Below are positions 5,313 to 14,070 of a stretch of 15,314 bases of DNA, in pieces. This stretch comes from Bacteroidota bacterium. Its GTDB lineage: Bacteria > Bacteroidota > Bacteroidia > Chitinophagales > LD1. Location of the stretch: positions 1 through 15,314 of the forward strand of contig JAFDYM010000351.1 of the NCBI GenBank assembly GCA_018267435.1, in the 5' to 3' direction. The notes beneath the pieces were generated by a model. That model saw only the letters and a list, made by a program, of their open reading frames with translations. It was not told the DNA's origin and searched no databases. How positions within the stretch are numbered: position 1 is the stretch's first letter; each line of letters opens with the position of its first letter. The translations under genes and the position numbers were made by a program.

Positions 5313-7211
5313 ATGAAAACAAAGCTACTAAGCTTATTGCTGCTACTTGCAGTAGGCTCAACCCATCTACAGGCGCAGTACTGCGGCAACTCGGGAACTG
5401 CGGTGTGTACGCCGCTTACAGGATTAGAGGCTGGTGTGTTTGACGCCGAGCAAGTAAGCTGTATACCGCGCAACACCAATATAAGCGAAACAATATTTTT
5501 TAAAAATTTCACAACCTTTGCTTACAATGGTGTTGATATCACTATTGACTCGTTGCACATAGATAGTATAGGCAATCTGCCTTCAGGCATATGTTGGGCA
5601 ACTAATAAAAGCAATAATATTTTTAGCAGAGGAGAAGAAGGATGCTTAAATTTTAGGGGCGGCACATCTGCACTTCCTGGGCAATACAAATTGCGCATGT
5701 TTGTTACAGCCTATACCAATATCGGGACAATAGGACCTAATCTTGATTTTGAGACACTAAATAATGTGTTATATGTTCGCGTTGTTGCGTCGGCTACATC
5801 GGTGTGCCCGCCAATAGATACTAACCAAACTGCGAATTTTGTGCCTGGCGAAAGTATACAGGAGCTATCGCAGATAAGTGGCAAGGTTTATATAGATGCC
5901 AATAGTAGCAATACGTATGATAATGGCGAAATAGGAGTGCGCAATGTGCAAGTAAGCGCTGGTAGTAACACAGCCCTTACAAATGCTACTGGCACCTATA
6001 CCTTGTATGTTGACCCCGGTACATATCAGGTAGCCGCACACACCGATGCTGGCGGAGGGTTAAGTTATGCCAACGGCACCGTGCAGGTTTCGGCTGCGGC
6101 AGGTCAGCAAACTAGTAATGTAAATTTTGGCGCTACTGTTGCACCAGATTATTGCACTGCACTAACAAGTGTGGTAAATACGGGAATGCCTCCAAGGCCC
6201 GGTTTTGATAATACTGTTAGAGTGTCATTGGTAAACTATCTTTCGGCTAGCCCTCTATCGCTTAAGTTGAGGTTAAGTTACAATAGCCAACTACAAACTT
6301 ATTTATCAAGTACACTAGCTACAAGTGGCCAAGGATCTGACTACATAGAATGGGATATAAGCGGCTTGGCTGTAAATAGTACATGGACCGTGGATGTACA
6401 TTTCAATACAGATATAGACAGTACGTTTGGTCAAGCGCTTTTGTACAATGTCTCTGCTACAGAAGTGTCGTGCCCTAACCTATTGATCCGCGCTAGCGAA
6501 GAAGTGGTGGTTGTAGGTTCATATGACCCGAACGACAAAGCAGTATCGCCTGTGGGCTATGGCAGCTGGTATGGTGTAAACCCTGATAAGCATGAGGACT
6601 TTACTTATAAAATACGATTCCAAAACACGGGAACATTTTTAGCCGAGAAGGTAGTGATAGTAGATACTATATCGCAGCACCTTGACCTTGGAACGCTAAA
6701 GGTGCTAAGCGCATCGCATAATTATGAAGTGGAGATAGGCAACAACAGGGCGGTGAAGTTTATATTTAACCAAATAATGCTGCCCGATAGCAATAGCAAC
6801 GAACCTGGCAGCCATGGCTATGTGCAGTATAGCATAAAGCCGTATGCCGGCTTGGCGCAAAATGTAGAGATAACTAACCGTGCCGATATATACTTCGATT
6901 TTAATCCGCCTATACTTACCAATACTACCTTAACCACTATTGACTATGTAGACCATACCCTTACAGGTATAAAAGGTGCACAAGGCGGCTATAAACTTAG
7001 CTTGCACCCTAACCCTGCCAATAACATGGCTACTTTAACTATAGATAAGGAGCTAATAGGCAAAGAGGTGGTATTGCTAAACCTAAATGGCCAAGTGCTG
7101 CAAAGCAGAATAGCTAGCGATGTAACTACCACATTCGACCTTGGCAAGCTTGCCGCAGGCGTATATATAGTAAAAGTAGAAAGCGCTACCTTACGCCTAG
7201 TGAAGCAATAA
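5313..7211 (+). CDS. T9SS-secreted multidomain surface protein
   Basis: The 632-residue protein begins with a signal peptide (1 to about 22, cleaved near LQAQ). Residues 23-160 form a Cys-containing domain I cannot name. ISGKVYIDANSS (188-199) opens a carboxypeptidase-regulatory-like or SdrD B-like beta-sandwich to about 273. A second sandwich spans about 280-400. GSYDPNDKAVSP (402-413) then starts a domain of the DUF11/conserved-repeat type seen in Bacteroidota surface proteins, ending near NRADIYFDFNPPI (522-534). A type A T9SS sorting domain with HPNP (565-568) occupies about 560-632. No enzyme motif is visible, so an adhesin or structural surface role is likely. It stands alone between two terminators. 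Confidence 0.85.
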   Translation: MKTKLLSLLLLLAVGSTHLQAQYCGNSGTAVCTPLTGLEAGVFDAEQVSCIPRNTNISETIFFKNFTTFAYNGVDITIDSLHIDSIGNLPSGICWATNKSNNIFSRGEEGCLNFRGGTSALPGQYKLRMFVTAYTNIGTIGPNLDFETLNNVLYVRVVASATSVCPPIDTNQTANFVPGESIQELSQISGKVYIDANSSNTYDNGEIGVRNVQVSAGSNTALTNATGTYTLYVDPGTYQVAAHTDAGGGLSYANGTVQVSAAAGQQTSNVNFGATVAPDYCTALTSVVNTGMPPRPGFDNTVRVSLVNYLSASPLSLKLRLSYNSQLQTYLSSTLATSGQGSDYIEWDISGLAVNSTWTVDVHFNTDIDSTFGQALLYNVSATEVSCPNLLIRASEEVVVVGSYDPNDKAVSPVGYGSWYGVNPDKHEDFTYKIRFQNTGTFLAEKVVIVDTISQHLDLGTLKVLSASHNYEVEIGNNRAVKFIFNQIMLPDSNSNEPGSHGYVQYSIKPYAGLAQNVEITNRADIYFDFNPPILTNTTLTTIDYVDHTLTGIKGAQGGYKLSLHPNPANNMATLTIDKELIGKEVVLLNLNGQVLQSRIASDVTTTFDLGKLAAGVYIVKVESATLRLVKQ

Positions 7212-7232
7212 ACGTATTAGTGTTGTTGTAAT

Positions 7233-7273
7233 AAAAAAGCGCTGAGGGATAACCTCGGCGCTTTTGCTTTTTT
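7233..7273. terminator. Bidirectional intrinsic terminator between convergent genes
   Basis: GCGCTGAGG (7239-7247) pairs with CCTCGGCGC (7253-7261), with one G-T wobble and a 5-base loop. Flanking A and T runs (7233-7238; 7262-7265 and 7268-7273) extend the stem and serve both strands. It sits between the stops at 7211 (+) and 7294 (-). Confidence 0.88.
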
Positions 7274-7293
7274 ATGTATTTGCTTATACTTTC

Positions 7294-8418
7294 TTATTCT
7301 TTAGTAAAGCGCTTGGTGTAAGTATTGCCGTCAGCCTTAATGCTTAGTAAATATATGCCGCTGTGCAGGTCTTCAATGTTCAACTGTGCAGCGGTGCTGT
7401 TTAGGTTGCGCTCCATTACTTTTTCGCCAAGCAGGTTGTACACGCTTATGTTGTTCATGTACTCATCGGCTTCTACATTTACCGTGCTGCTGGCAGGGTT
7501 AGGGTATACGTTTAGCTCAATAGCTTTGGCAGCCTCGGCTATGCCGGTAGCTGAACCGTTCAATGTATATAGCTTAAAAAAGTCCCAAATTTCTTGCGAT
7601 GCATTGATGTCTTTATTAGTAACACCAATGTTAATAGTGGCACCTGGCCAGGTGTGGCCACCGCCTATTACCTTGTATAGCCATACTTGCGTGCCGTTGC
7701 TGCAGGTTTTGTACTTTATCTTCAATACAGTGCTGCCATCGGTGGTATTGGTATTGGCTACGCCAGTAGTTTCAGGTGTGCTTATACAGTTGTTTTTATC
7801 GGCCCAGAATTCAAAAACCGAGTCGGTGCCTAATGAGCTTGATGTGCCATTGTAAGGCACGGTAGGGTCGTCGGTACCGTGTATTTCAAGGGTTGGCACA
7901 CGGCGGCTAAGGGCGCAGTTGCTGGTCATGTTGGTAGTCATGCTGCCAGTTACCGAAGCTATGGCAGCTATACGGTTTTCAAGGTCGCAGGCTAGGCGGT
8001 AGCTTTGGTAGCCCCCGTTGCTCATGCCACAGCTGTATACACGTGCAGGGTCTATGCCATACAGGGTGTACATGGTATCTATTATTTTAGAAATAAAGCC
8101 CACATCATCGGGCGAAGTGCCATTGTATGGAGGCAGGAAGCCCGAATTCCACGAAGCGTTCAAGCCATTAGGGTACACCACTATAAAGTTGTTGGCATCG
8201 GCAGTGGCGTTCATATTGCTATATAGCATTTGCTGGCTGGCATTGCTGGTGTAGCCGTGGTGGTTGAATACCAATGGTAAGTGGCTGCCCGCCGTGTAGC
8301 CCGTAGGCAAGTGTACTATAAATTCGCGGTCGGTGTTTTGGTAGTTCAGCGTAAAGGTTTGCGCGCTAAGCCTTAGCACCATACTGCATATCAATATTAG
8401 GGGTAGAAAGTGTTTCAT
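7294..8418 (-). CDS. T9SS-secreted PHB-depolymerase-type esterase
   Basis: The 374-residue protein has a signal peptide (about 1-20, ending RLSAQ). An alpha/beta-hydrolase domain of the esterase_phd/LpqC type, which includes PHB depolymerases and feruloyl or acetylxylan esterases, follows to about 285. The expected catalytic residues are all present: Ser133 in GMSNGG (131-136), Asp184 in HGTDDPTVPY (180-189) and His255 in GGGHTWPG (252-259). NHHGYTSN (52-59) supplies the oxyanion region. The C-terminus (about 300-374) is a type A T9SS sorting domain with YPNP (305-308). It should hydrolyse an ester outside the cell or at its surface; the substrate cannot be read from the sequence. It is divergent from the desaturase gene and convergent with the surface protein gene. 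Confidence 0.9.
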   Translation of the reverse strand: MKHFLPLILICSMVLRLSAQTFTLNYQNTDREFIVHLPTGYTAGSHLPLVFNHHGYTSNASQQMLYSNMNATADANNFIVVYPNGLNASWNSGFLPPYNGTSPDDVGFISKIIDTMYTLYGIDPARVYSCGMSNGGYQSYRLACDLENRIAAIASVTGSMTTNMTSNCALSRRVPTLEIHGTDDPTVPYNGTSSSLGTDSVFEFWADKNNCISTPETTGVANTNTTDGSTVLKIKYKTCSNGTQVWLYKVIGGGHTWPGATINIGVTNKDINASQEIWDFFKLYTLNGSATGIAEAAKAIELNVYPNPASSTVNVEADEYMNNISVYNLLGEKVMERNLNSTAAQLNIEDLHSGIYLLSIKADGNTYTKRFTKE

Positions 8419-8442
8419 ATAGTACGAAGATATTGAAATTAA

Positions 8443-8468
8443 CAGCGATACGGAAATCCGCTTCGTTG
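8443..8468. promoter_or_regulatory. Imperfect 26-bp dyad between divergent genes
   Basis: CGGA-AA-TCCG (8451-8460) lies at the centre. Symmetric outer arms CAGCGA (8443-8448) and TCGTTG (8463-8468) pair with one G-T wobble; two positions per side are mismatched. It is 24 bases upstream of the esterase ATG and about 100 bases before the desaturase ATG. A near-zero loop suits a DNA operator better than an RNA hairpin. No regulator gene is nearby, so its role is open. Confidence 0.3.
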
Positions 8469-8565
8469 CTGCATATTAACAGTTAAGGGGTATTATTTGT
8501 TATTTTCTGCAATGCAGGGCGGTTTGCATCGTTTACAGGCTATATTTACTGCCCAATTAACAACC

Positions 8566-9639
8566 ATGGTAAAAGTACCCCGTTTTTCAGCCGCACGCCC
8601 TTCATTTCAAAACGAATTGAAGAAGCGAGTGGATGCCTATTTTGCCGAAAAGAAAATAAAGCCTACAGGTAACTGGAAGCTGTATAGCAAGAGCATAATA
8701 TTAACCTTGACCTTTATTGCCATATACGTGCCATTGGTGTTTTTTACACCAGGTGTAGTGCTATCGGTTATACTGGCCATGTTGTTGGGTTTGAACGTGG
8801 CAGCTATAGGTTTTAACGTAATGCACGATGGCGCGCACGGCAGTTATAGCAACAGCAGCGTGCTTAACCAAATGGCGGCTAGTAGCCTCGATTTTCTGGG
8901 CGGTAGCTCGTTTATGTGGAAGGTAAAACACAACTTGATACACCACACTTATACCAACATTGAAGGTTTTGACGACGATATAGATATAAAGCCTTGGATG
9001 CGTATGACCATAACGCAGAAGAAGTACTTCTTCCACCGCTTCCAGCACATCTATTTCATTATGCTGTATGCATTGCTGTACTTGTTTTGGGTAGCAATAA
9101 TGGATTTCAAAAAGTACTTCAGCGGCAAGGTGGGCGAAATAGAGATAAAAGAAATGAGCTGGAAGGATCAAGTTACCTTTTGGGGTAGCAAGGTGTCGTT
9201 CTTGTTCTTCTTTGTGTTACTGCCAATATATATGACCAGCATACTGTCTTACTTAGTTGGATTTTTTATTTTTTCGGCTACAACGGGTATTGTTATAAGC
9301 ATGGTGTTTCAATTGGCACATACGGTAGATGAATTGGAGTTTCCGGAGCCGAATGCCGAAACCAACCGCATGGAAGATGAGTGGGCTATACACCAAATAA
9401 AAACAACTGCCAACTTCGCTACCAAAAACCCGGTTATAACCTGGTTTGCAGGTGGCTTGAATTATCAAATAGAGCACCACTTATTTCCGCGCATAAGCCA
9501 TGTGCACTACCCCGAGCTAAGCAAAATAGTGAAGAAGACAAGCGAGGAGTTCGGTATAAAGTATATGGAGTTTCCGCGTATGCGCAGTGCTATATGGGCG
9601 CACATACTACTGCTTAAGCGTGTAGGCGCAGCTGCTTAG
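8566..9639 (+). CDS. Membrane fatty acid desaturase
   Basis: The 357-residue protein has the three histidine boxes of the membrane di-iron desaturase family (PF00487): HDGAH (87-91), HNLIHH (122-127) and QIEHH (301-305). The QxxHH form of the third box is typical of front-end and linoleoyl-CoA-desaturase-like members. Hydrophobic segments lie at about 43-61, 65-85, 160-180, 205-230 and 232-250. It should introduce a double bond into membrane or acyl-CoA fatty acids, using electrons from an unidentified donor; no cytochrome b5 domain is fused. The frame is open 23 codons upstream to 8497, but I chose the ATG at 8566 (context ACCATGG). The first conserved region begins soon after it, and the upstream part is not family-like. 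Its stop overlaps the convergent gene by 4 bases. Confidence 0.9.
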   Translation: MVKVPRFSAARPSFQNELKKRVDAYFAEKKIKPTGNWKLYSKSIILTLTFIAIYVPLVFFTPGVVLSVILAMLLGLNVAAIGFNVMHDGAHGSYSNSSVLNQMAASSLDFLGGSSFMWKVKHNLIHHTYTNIEGFDDDIDIKPWMRMTITQKKYFFHRFQHIYFIMLYALLYLFWVAIMDFKKYFSGKVGEIEIKEMSWKDQVTFWGSKVSFLFFFVLLPIYMTSILSYLVGFFIFSATTGIVISMVFQLAHTVDELEFPEPNAETNRMEDEWAIHQIKTTANFATKNPVITWFAGGLNYQIEHHLFPRISHVHYPELSKIVKKTSEEFGIKYMEFPRMRSAIWAHILLLKRVGAAA

Positions 9640-10088
9640 GGTTGGTGTATAAGCCGCACAAAGGTTTCTTTGCGCGAGTCTACACGGCCATTTACATCAG
9701 TTACTGCTGTTAAGCGTATCATATCATCTTTCAATGTACCTACTACGGTAGTAGTTTGCTTGGCGCTTACGGGGTTAAAGTCGCCAGGGTTTAGGTATAC
9801 CGCTATTTTAAAACGGAGAGTATCGTTAGTGTAAGTATAAGGTGCGCTGTATAGCACGTTTGGCTTTTTAGCAAAGGCCGCGGGTATTTTATCGGGCAGC
9901 TCGGGGCTGTTGAACATGCGGACCGTGCCTAGTGTATCGAAATAATAACATGCCCTTCCATCGGTCATGTAATCGCTACAATAAAAACCAGGCTTAAAAG
10001 CCTGCTTGCTTTTCTTAACGGTAAAGGTGGCATCTTGCTGTGCAAATGCTAATGATATTAATAGGGATAGGCTTAATAGTACTTTCAT
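9636..10088 (-). CDS. Small secreted protein of unknown function
   Basis: The 150-residue protein has a clear signal peptide (MKVLLSLSLLISLAFAQQ, cleaved near residue 17). The mature part has two Cys (37 and 47) and alternating hydrophobic and polar residues suggesting a beta-rich fold. No T9SS sorting domain, lipobox or known motif is visible, and I do not recognise the family. The frame is open to 10163, but the added 25 residues lack a signal-peptide form, so I placed the start at 10088. The TAA stop (9638-9636) overlaps the TAG stop of the desaturase (9637-9639), with no terminator between them. Confidence 0.75.
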   Translation of the reverse strand: MKVLLSLSLLISLAFAQQDATFTVKKSKQAFKPGFYCSDYMTDGRACYYFDTLGTVRMFNSPELPDKIPAAFAKKPNVLYSAPYTYTNDTLRFKIAVYLNPGDFNPVSAKQTTTVVGTLKDDMIRLTAVTDVNGRVDSRKETFVRLIHQP

Positions 10089-10253
10089 ACCACATGTATA
10101 ACAACTACAACGTAGAAAAGTAACAAAGCGTATGGTAAAAAAATACACCCTTGCCCAAAACATAGCATACTGCCAGTTTGTAAAGCTAAGGGTGTGGTGC
10201 AGGGGTAAAGTATAATTTTACAAGCTAGGGTGGTACTTGCTGGTATAGTAAAT

Positions 10254-10282
10254 AAAAAACCGGCTGCGTGTGAAACAGCCGG
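10254..10282 (-). terminator. Intrinsic terminator of the propeller gene
   Basis: Read on the minus strand, CCGGCTG pairs with CAGCCGG (10282-10276 with 10266-10260) around a 9-base loop. Six T follow (A run at 10254-10259 on the plus strand). It starts 22 bases after the stop of the propeller gene. Confidence 0.85.
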
Positions 10283-10304
10283 CATGCGTGTGTGGCGCAT
10301 TTGC

Positions 10305-12389
10305 TTAGTGAAAAGAGAGTTTGATATTTTTTGAACCTATGGCAGTATTGACCCTTGCTATATACATGCCTTTCGGCTGGTTGCTTAGGTCAATGCTTGC
10401 CTTAGTGTTTGCTTTCAGTTTTGTTATTTCTTGGCCATTCAGGTTGCTTACGCTTATCTCCATTTCATCGGCACTGCCAAGGCTTATATTAAATATTCCG
10501 GTACTTGGGTTAGGGTAGGCCATGGCTTCTATGCTCGGTACCTCATCTACACTTAGCGCTATCCCGTTTCTATTGTAAACGTCGATGCCATAGCTTAGGT
10601 TGCCTGCCCATAAATTGTTTTTTGCGTCCACGCATAGCGTCATTACGTTGTTGTCGGTTAAAGGGCTGTTGCGTGTATTAAGGCTATCGAACTGTCCGTT
10701 TTCGTACATCCATATGCCATGTAGGTTATCGCTTACGTACATAGTGCTACCTACAAAGGCTATGCTGCTTACGCTTTGGTTGCCTACATGCTCGGGCAGT
10801 AGCCAGCTGGTGTAGGTACTACCGTCGTACTTTATTATACCGCCGTATATAGTGCCGAAATAAATGTTGTGGTCGGCATCTTCGCTTATAGTGTTAATGG
10901 CATCGTAATATTGCATTATGCCTACGGTGTTAGTGTCGTTGTGCAGGCTAAACTCGCCATTGCTGTATTCTATTATACCCTTAAAGCTGGCTATGTACAC
11001 TTTGTTGCGTGTTTTATCGCAGTGAACATCGCGGGCGTATAATCCTTCTAAGTACGCTGGGCCGCCATTCCACGGGTTGAATAAAGTAAACTGGCTGCCA
11101 TCGTATTTGGCAATGTAGTTAGGCCCTGCTAGCCATATATTGCCTGCTGCATCAACATCCATTTGGTCTACACCATTAGCCGATAGTACACCATTGCCTA
11201 ATTCGGCCCAAGTGCCGTTTTCATATACCATTAAGTAGTTGTTGGGCGTAGCTGCGTATAACTTACCATTCAGCTCAAGTGCGTCCTCAATATTTGGTTG
11301 GTTATCTATCTGCCATGCATCTACAAAAGTGTTTTGTTCTACGTCGAATTTTTGTACGCCATACTGGCTAATTACCATCAGGTTTCCATCAAGTGTGGGT
11401 TTAATTTTGCGCACCCAGTTATTGTTTAGGCCAAATCTTTTTAAGTCGATTGTTTCTACTGCAAACTGTGGGTTTTTGTGTATTAGCCTAACATCATTGT
11501 CGTTTATTATGCCCTCCCATAGGTCATCGGTATTTGATATATGGAATGCGGTAGTAGTGCCAAAATCGTCGGGTGCTGGCACAAAGGTGTGGGTGCCATA
11601 CATGGTGTATAGGTATTTATCTTGCGTAAGTAGCATAAGATTGCCATGCACATCTTTTTGCATTTCTACTATTACGCCGGGCGTATGGAAAGTGTCTACC
11701 TCTACACCGTTTACAAATTTGGCAACATCGCCATGGTCGCTAGCATAGTAATAAGTACTGTCATTTGCCACGTATACTTTCGAATCGCTATAAGCAAAGG
11801 TAGAGGTAGGGATTACACTTAGCTGATTAGTATTTGGGTTGTATATGAAAGGCTCGTTGCCAGCGCAAAGTAAAGTTCCATCGGATAACAGCTCTATATC
11901 CCATGCCGCGGCGTTAGAGCTAGTGCCATTTAGCAGATAGCCCGTGTACTGTCCGTTTTCAAACTTATATATACCGCGGCTAGTGGCGCACCATATAGTG
12001 CCATTGGGTGCCATCTTCATTTCGTACAGCCTTACGTTGCTTATGGGGAAAGGGTAGTTAACCCAAGTGCTGCCGTTATATTGTGCCAAGCCATTATCGT
12101 AGGTGCCTATCCATATATCGCCTGTTATCATATTGGGCAACACACGCTCTACCGATAAAGAGGGCAATGCGCCCGGTCCTTTTTCGAAGAATGTTTTTGT
12201 GCCTGTGGTTTTGTCATACACCATTAAGCCACCTTTGGCGGCTACCCATATATTGTTGCCGTGCGGTGTTATCTGCGTTATGCTAGTGTAGTTGCCTAGG
12301 TTCTTCCATTGGTTGGCACTAGCTATATTTATTGCTAACGATAGCAGAAGCAGTAAGCCCATTTTTGTCAAAGTCTTTTCCATACCCAT
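10305..12389 (-). CDS. T9SS-secreted beta-propeller protein
   Basis: The 694-residue protein has a signal peptide (about 1-25, ending ASANQW) and then many repeats of the form x-(I/L/V)-W/Y-x-(G/A)-x-x-GG-(I/L)-x-x-Y-D/N-G. Examples begin near residues 45, 90, 130, 415, 462, 508, 548 and 591, for instance IWIGTYDNGLAQYNGSTW (92-109). This is the two-component-regulator-propeller type of blade, but no kinase or DNA-binding domain follows. The C-terminus (about 619-694) is instead a type A T9SS sorting domain with YPNP (625-628). It is a surface or extracellular binding protein; the ligand is unknown. An alternative start is Met3. A candidate promoter lies just upstream and a terminator just downstream, so it is probably a single-gene unit. 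Confidence 0.87.
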   Translation of the reverse strand: MGMEKTLTKMGLLLLLSLAINIASANQWKNLGNYTSITQITPHGNNIWVAAKGGLMVYDKTTGTKTFFEKGPGALPSLSVERVLPNMITGDIWIGTYDNGLAQYNGSTWVNYPFPISNVRLYEMKMAPNGTIWCATSRGIYKFENGQYTGYLLNGTSSNAAAWDIELLSDGTLLCAGNEPFIYNPNTNQLSVIPTSTFAYSDSKVYVANDSTYYYASDHGDVAKFVNGVEVDTFHTPGVIVEMQKDVHGNLMLLTQDKYLYTMYGTHTFVPAPDDFGTTTAFHISNTDDLWEGIINDNDVRLIHKNPQFAVETIDLKRFGLNNNWVRKIKPTLDGNLMVISQYGVQKFDVEQNTFVDAWQIDNQPNIEDALELNGKLYAATPNNYLMVYENGTWAELGNGVLSANGVDQMDVDAAGNIWLAGPNYIAKYDGSQFTLFNPWNGGPAYLEGLYARDVHCDKTRNKVYIASFKGIIEYSNGEFSLHNDTNTVGIMQYYDAINTISEDADHNIYFGTIYGGIIKYDGSTYTSWLLPEHVGNQSVSSIAFVGSTMYVSDNLHGIWMYENGQFDSLNTRNSPLTDNNVMTLCVDAKNNLWAGNLSYGIDVYNRNGIALSVDEVPSIEAMAYPNPSTGIFNISLGSADEMEISVSNLNGQEITKLKANTKASIDLSNQPKGMYIARVNTAIGSKNIKLSFH

Positions 12390-12405
12390 TTATTTTCTAC
12401 CACAA

Positions 12406-12434
12406 AAAAACTACATACTATATATATCGGCAAG
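12406..12434 (-). promoter_or_regulatory. Candidate Bacteroidota-type promoter for the propeller gene
   Basis: On the minus strand CTTG (12434-12431) is followed by 17 bases and then TAGTTTTT (12413-12406). This matches seven of eight bases of TAnnTTTG at an acceptable distance from the -33 TTG. The start codon at 12389 would leave a leader of only about 10-15 bases. Confidence 0.35.
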
Positions 12435-12611
12435 CTAATGTTGTGCCATAAATTAAAAGTCTGATTTTGCTTATTAGCCTATCTTTCTACACTAAGTTAA
12501 TACTATTTCGGGGCTATAATGCGTGGGCCAAAAACGCTTTGTGGCTGCAAATGGTATGGCAGCTAAAACGTATTTTATAACTTGCAGGCTACAATTGAAA
12601 CTAGCTAGCGT

Positions 12612-12995
12612 ATGGAAGTATTAAACGACGGATTGTGTAAGAGCTGTGGGGCACCGCTGAAGAAGATAAACCTGCAAGGCAGGTGCCAATACTGTAATAC
12701 GCCATATTCGCAAACTAGAACCCAAGCCCAGGTTAACCAGCCCTCACCTACCAAAAGTATAGATGCCATACGTACCGAGCGAGATGCCGAAATGTATATA
12801 GGCGCAGCCAAAAAAGCAGCTTATGTTTTTGCTGCTACCGTTATTCTTATGCTAATATTATCTATAGCAGGGGTTGAGAAAAATTCAACCATTAAAACGT
12901 TGGGCAATGTAGTATTAAGCACCAGCTTGTGGGCGGCTATCATATTATATATAATAGGACGTGTAAAACGCAGCAAGGCGAAGCGCATGAGATAG
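12612..12995 (+). CDS. Zinc-ribbon membrane protein of unknown function
   Basis: The 127-residue protein opens with a four-cysteine zinc ribbon: Cys9-x2-Cys12 and Cys25-x2-Cys28 (CKSCGAPL and CQYCNTPY). A polar linker (about 31-66) and two membrane helices at about 69-88 and 97-116 follow, then a basic tail (KRSKAKRMR). The ribbon would face the cytoplasm, judging by the positive tail. This kind of short zinc-ribbon/membrane protein is common and mostly uncharacterised; I assign no function. It is divergent from the propeller gene and convergent with pdxA, with a 1-base gap between stops (TAG 12993-12995 and TAA 12999-12997). Confidence 0.78.
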   Translation: MEVLNDGLCKSCGAPLKKINLQGRCQYCNTPYSQTRTQAQVNQPSPTKSIDAIRTERDAEMYIGAAKKAAYVFAATVILMLILSIAGVEKNSTIKTLGNVVLSTSLWAAIILYIIGRVKRSKAKRMR

Positions 12996-12996
12996 C

Positions 12997-14046
12997 TTAC
13001 TCCCTATCCACCACTACCTTTTCTACAGGGTTGGCGGTCATTTCTTTATAGGTTTCGCGGTTCTTTACTACATCTACGCCCATAAATATGGCATTGCGTA
13101 GCGAGTCGGCTTCAGCTATGCCTTTGCCTGCTATGTCGTATGCTGTGCCGTGGTCTGGCGAGGTGCGCACTATGTTCAATCCACCTGTATAGTTTACACC
13201 CGTACCGAACGATAGTGTTTTAAAAGGCACTAAACCTTGGTCGTGATACATGGCCAACACCGCATCGAACTTGTTGTACTGGTGCGCACCGAAGAAGCCA
13301 TCGGCCGGGTATGGACCAAATGCATATATGCCTTTATCCTTGGCGCGGTTTACCGCTGGTGCTATTATCTCTTTCTCTTCTTTACCTAGCAAGCTATTAT
13401 CGCCAGCATGTGGGTTAAGTCCCAATACGGCTATGCGCGGCTTGTGTATCATAAAGTCGCGCTTCAAGGTAGTGTTCAGTGTTTCAAGCTTGCTCGATAT
13501 CAGGTTGCTATCTATCTGCCCCGTTACATCTTTCAATGAAACATGGTTCGTTACCAAGCCCACGCGCAGGCTATCATCAGCCAATAGCATCATGTTTGTT
13601 TTGCTGCCTGCTGCTTCTGCTACATATTCTGTTTGACCTTTAAAGTTGGCTTGGTGCTGGTTAACCGTACTCTTGTTTATGGGTGCGGTTACCAATACAT
13701 CTATCTCGCCTGCTACTAAGTCCTTCACCCCAGCCTCTAGGCATTGCAAGGCACGTAGGCCTGCATCGGCAGTCATTTGCCCAGGCTCTATGGTAGTCTG
13801 CTCGTTCCAGCAGTTGATAACGTTTACTGCCTTAGGGTTCAGTTTATGCGTATCGGTTACCTCCTGCATATTAAAGTGCTGCGCCTTTATAAGCTTGGCA
13901 TAAAAGCTAAGCACGCTGCGCTGCCCATACACTACAAACGAGCAATGCCTAAACACGCGCTCGTCTTCCAAAGCCTTTATAATTACTTCGGGGCCTACGC
14001 CATTGTAGTCGCCAAGGCTTATGCCCACTTTATATCTTCTTTCCAT
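12997..14046 (-). CDS. pdxA: 4-hydroxythreonine-4-phosphate dehydrogenase
   Basis: The 349-residue protein matches PdxA over its full length. PdxA oxidises 4-phosphohydroxy-L-threonine with NAD in the DXP-dependent pyridoxal-phosphate pathway. Landmarks are SLGDYNGVGPEV (10-21), TAPINKSTV (120-128), GLNPHAGDNSLLGKEE (209-224), AMYHDQGLVPFK (265-276) and RTSPDHGTAYDIAGKG (294-309). Two of the three expected metal-binding histidines are present, His168 (TNHVSLKD) and His268 (YHDQG). The third, in the usual GHTE motif, is Gln138 here (KGQTEY). The frame is open 12 codons further upstream, but I chose the ATG at 14046, just before the conserved start. It lies 78 bases downstream of pepA in the same direction. 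Confidence 0.92.
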   Translation of the reverse strand: MERRYKVGISLGDYNGVGPEVIIKALEDERVFRHCSFVVYGQRSVLSFYAKLIKAQHFNMQEVTDTHKLNPKAVNVINCWNEQTTIEPGQMTADAGLRALQCLEAGVKDLVAGEIDVLVTAPINKSTVNQHQANFKGQTEYVAEAAGSKTNMMLLADDSLRVGLVTNHVSLKDVTGQIDSNLISSKLETLNTTLKRDFMIHKPRIAVLGLNPHAGDNSLLGKEEKEIIAPAVNRAKDKGIYAFGPYPADGFFGAHQYNKFDAVLAMYHDQGLVPFKTLSFGTGVNYTGGLNIVRTSPDHGTAYDIAGKGIAEADSLRNAIFMGVDVVKNRETYKEMTANPVEKVVVDRE

Positions 14047-14070
14047 AGTGTATAGGTTGCTCGCAGAAGG

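Noticed and set aside
5193..7238. Shared AGTGTTGT...AATAAAAA word before the two terminators (5193-5208 and 7219-7238)
   Set aside because: It is only about 16 bases, AT-rich and next to terminator A-runs; probably chance or simple terminator context.
8491..8548. Possible promoter boxes upstream of the desaturase (TATTATTTG, TATATTTA)
   Set aside because: Neither has a -33 TTG at a suitable distance, so I do not call a promoter.
10085..10300. Minus-strand open frame of 71 residues
   Set aside because: It runs through the terminator hairpin at 10254-10282 and the leader of the secreted-protein gene, and shows no motif.
11239..11748. Plus-strand 169-residue open frame
   Set aside because: It lies antisense within the propeller gene, whose blade repeats show that strand is the coding one.
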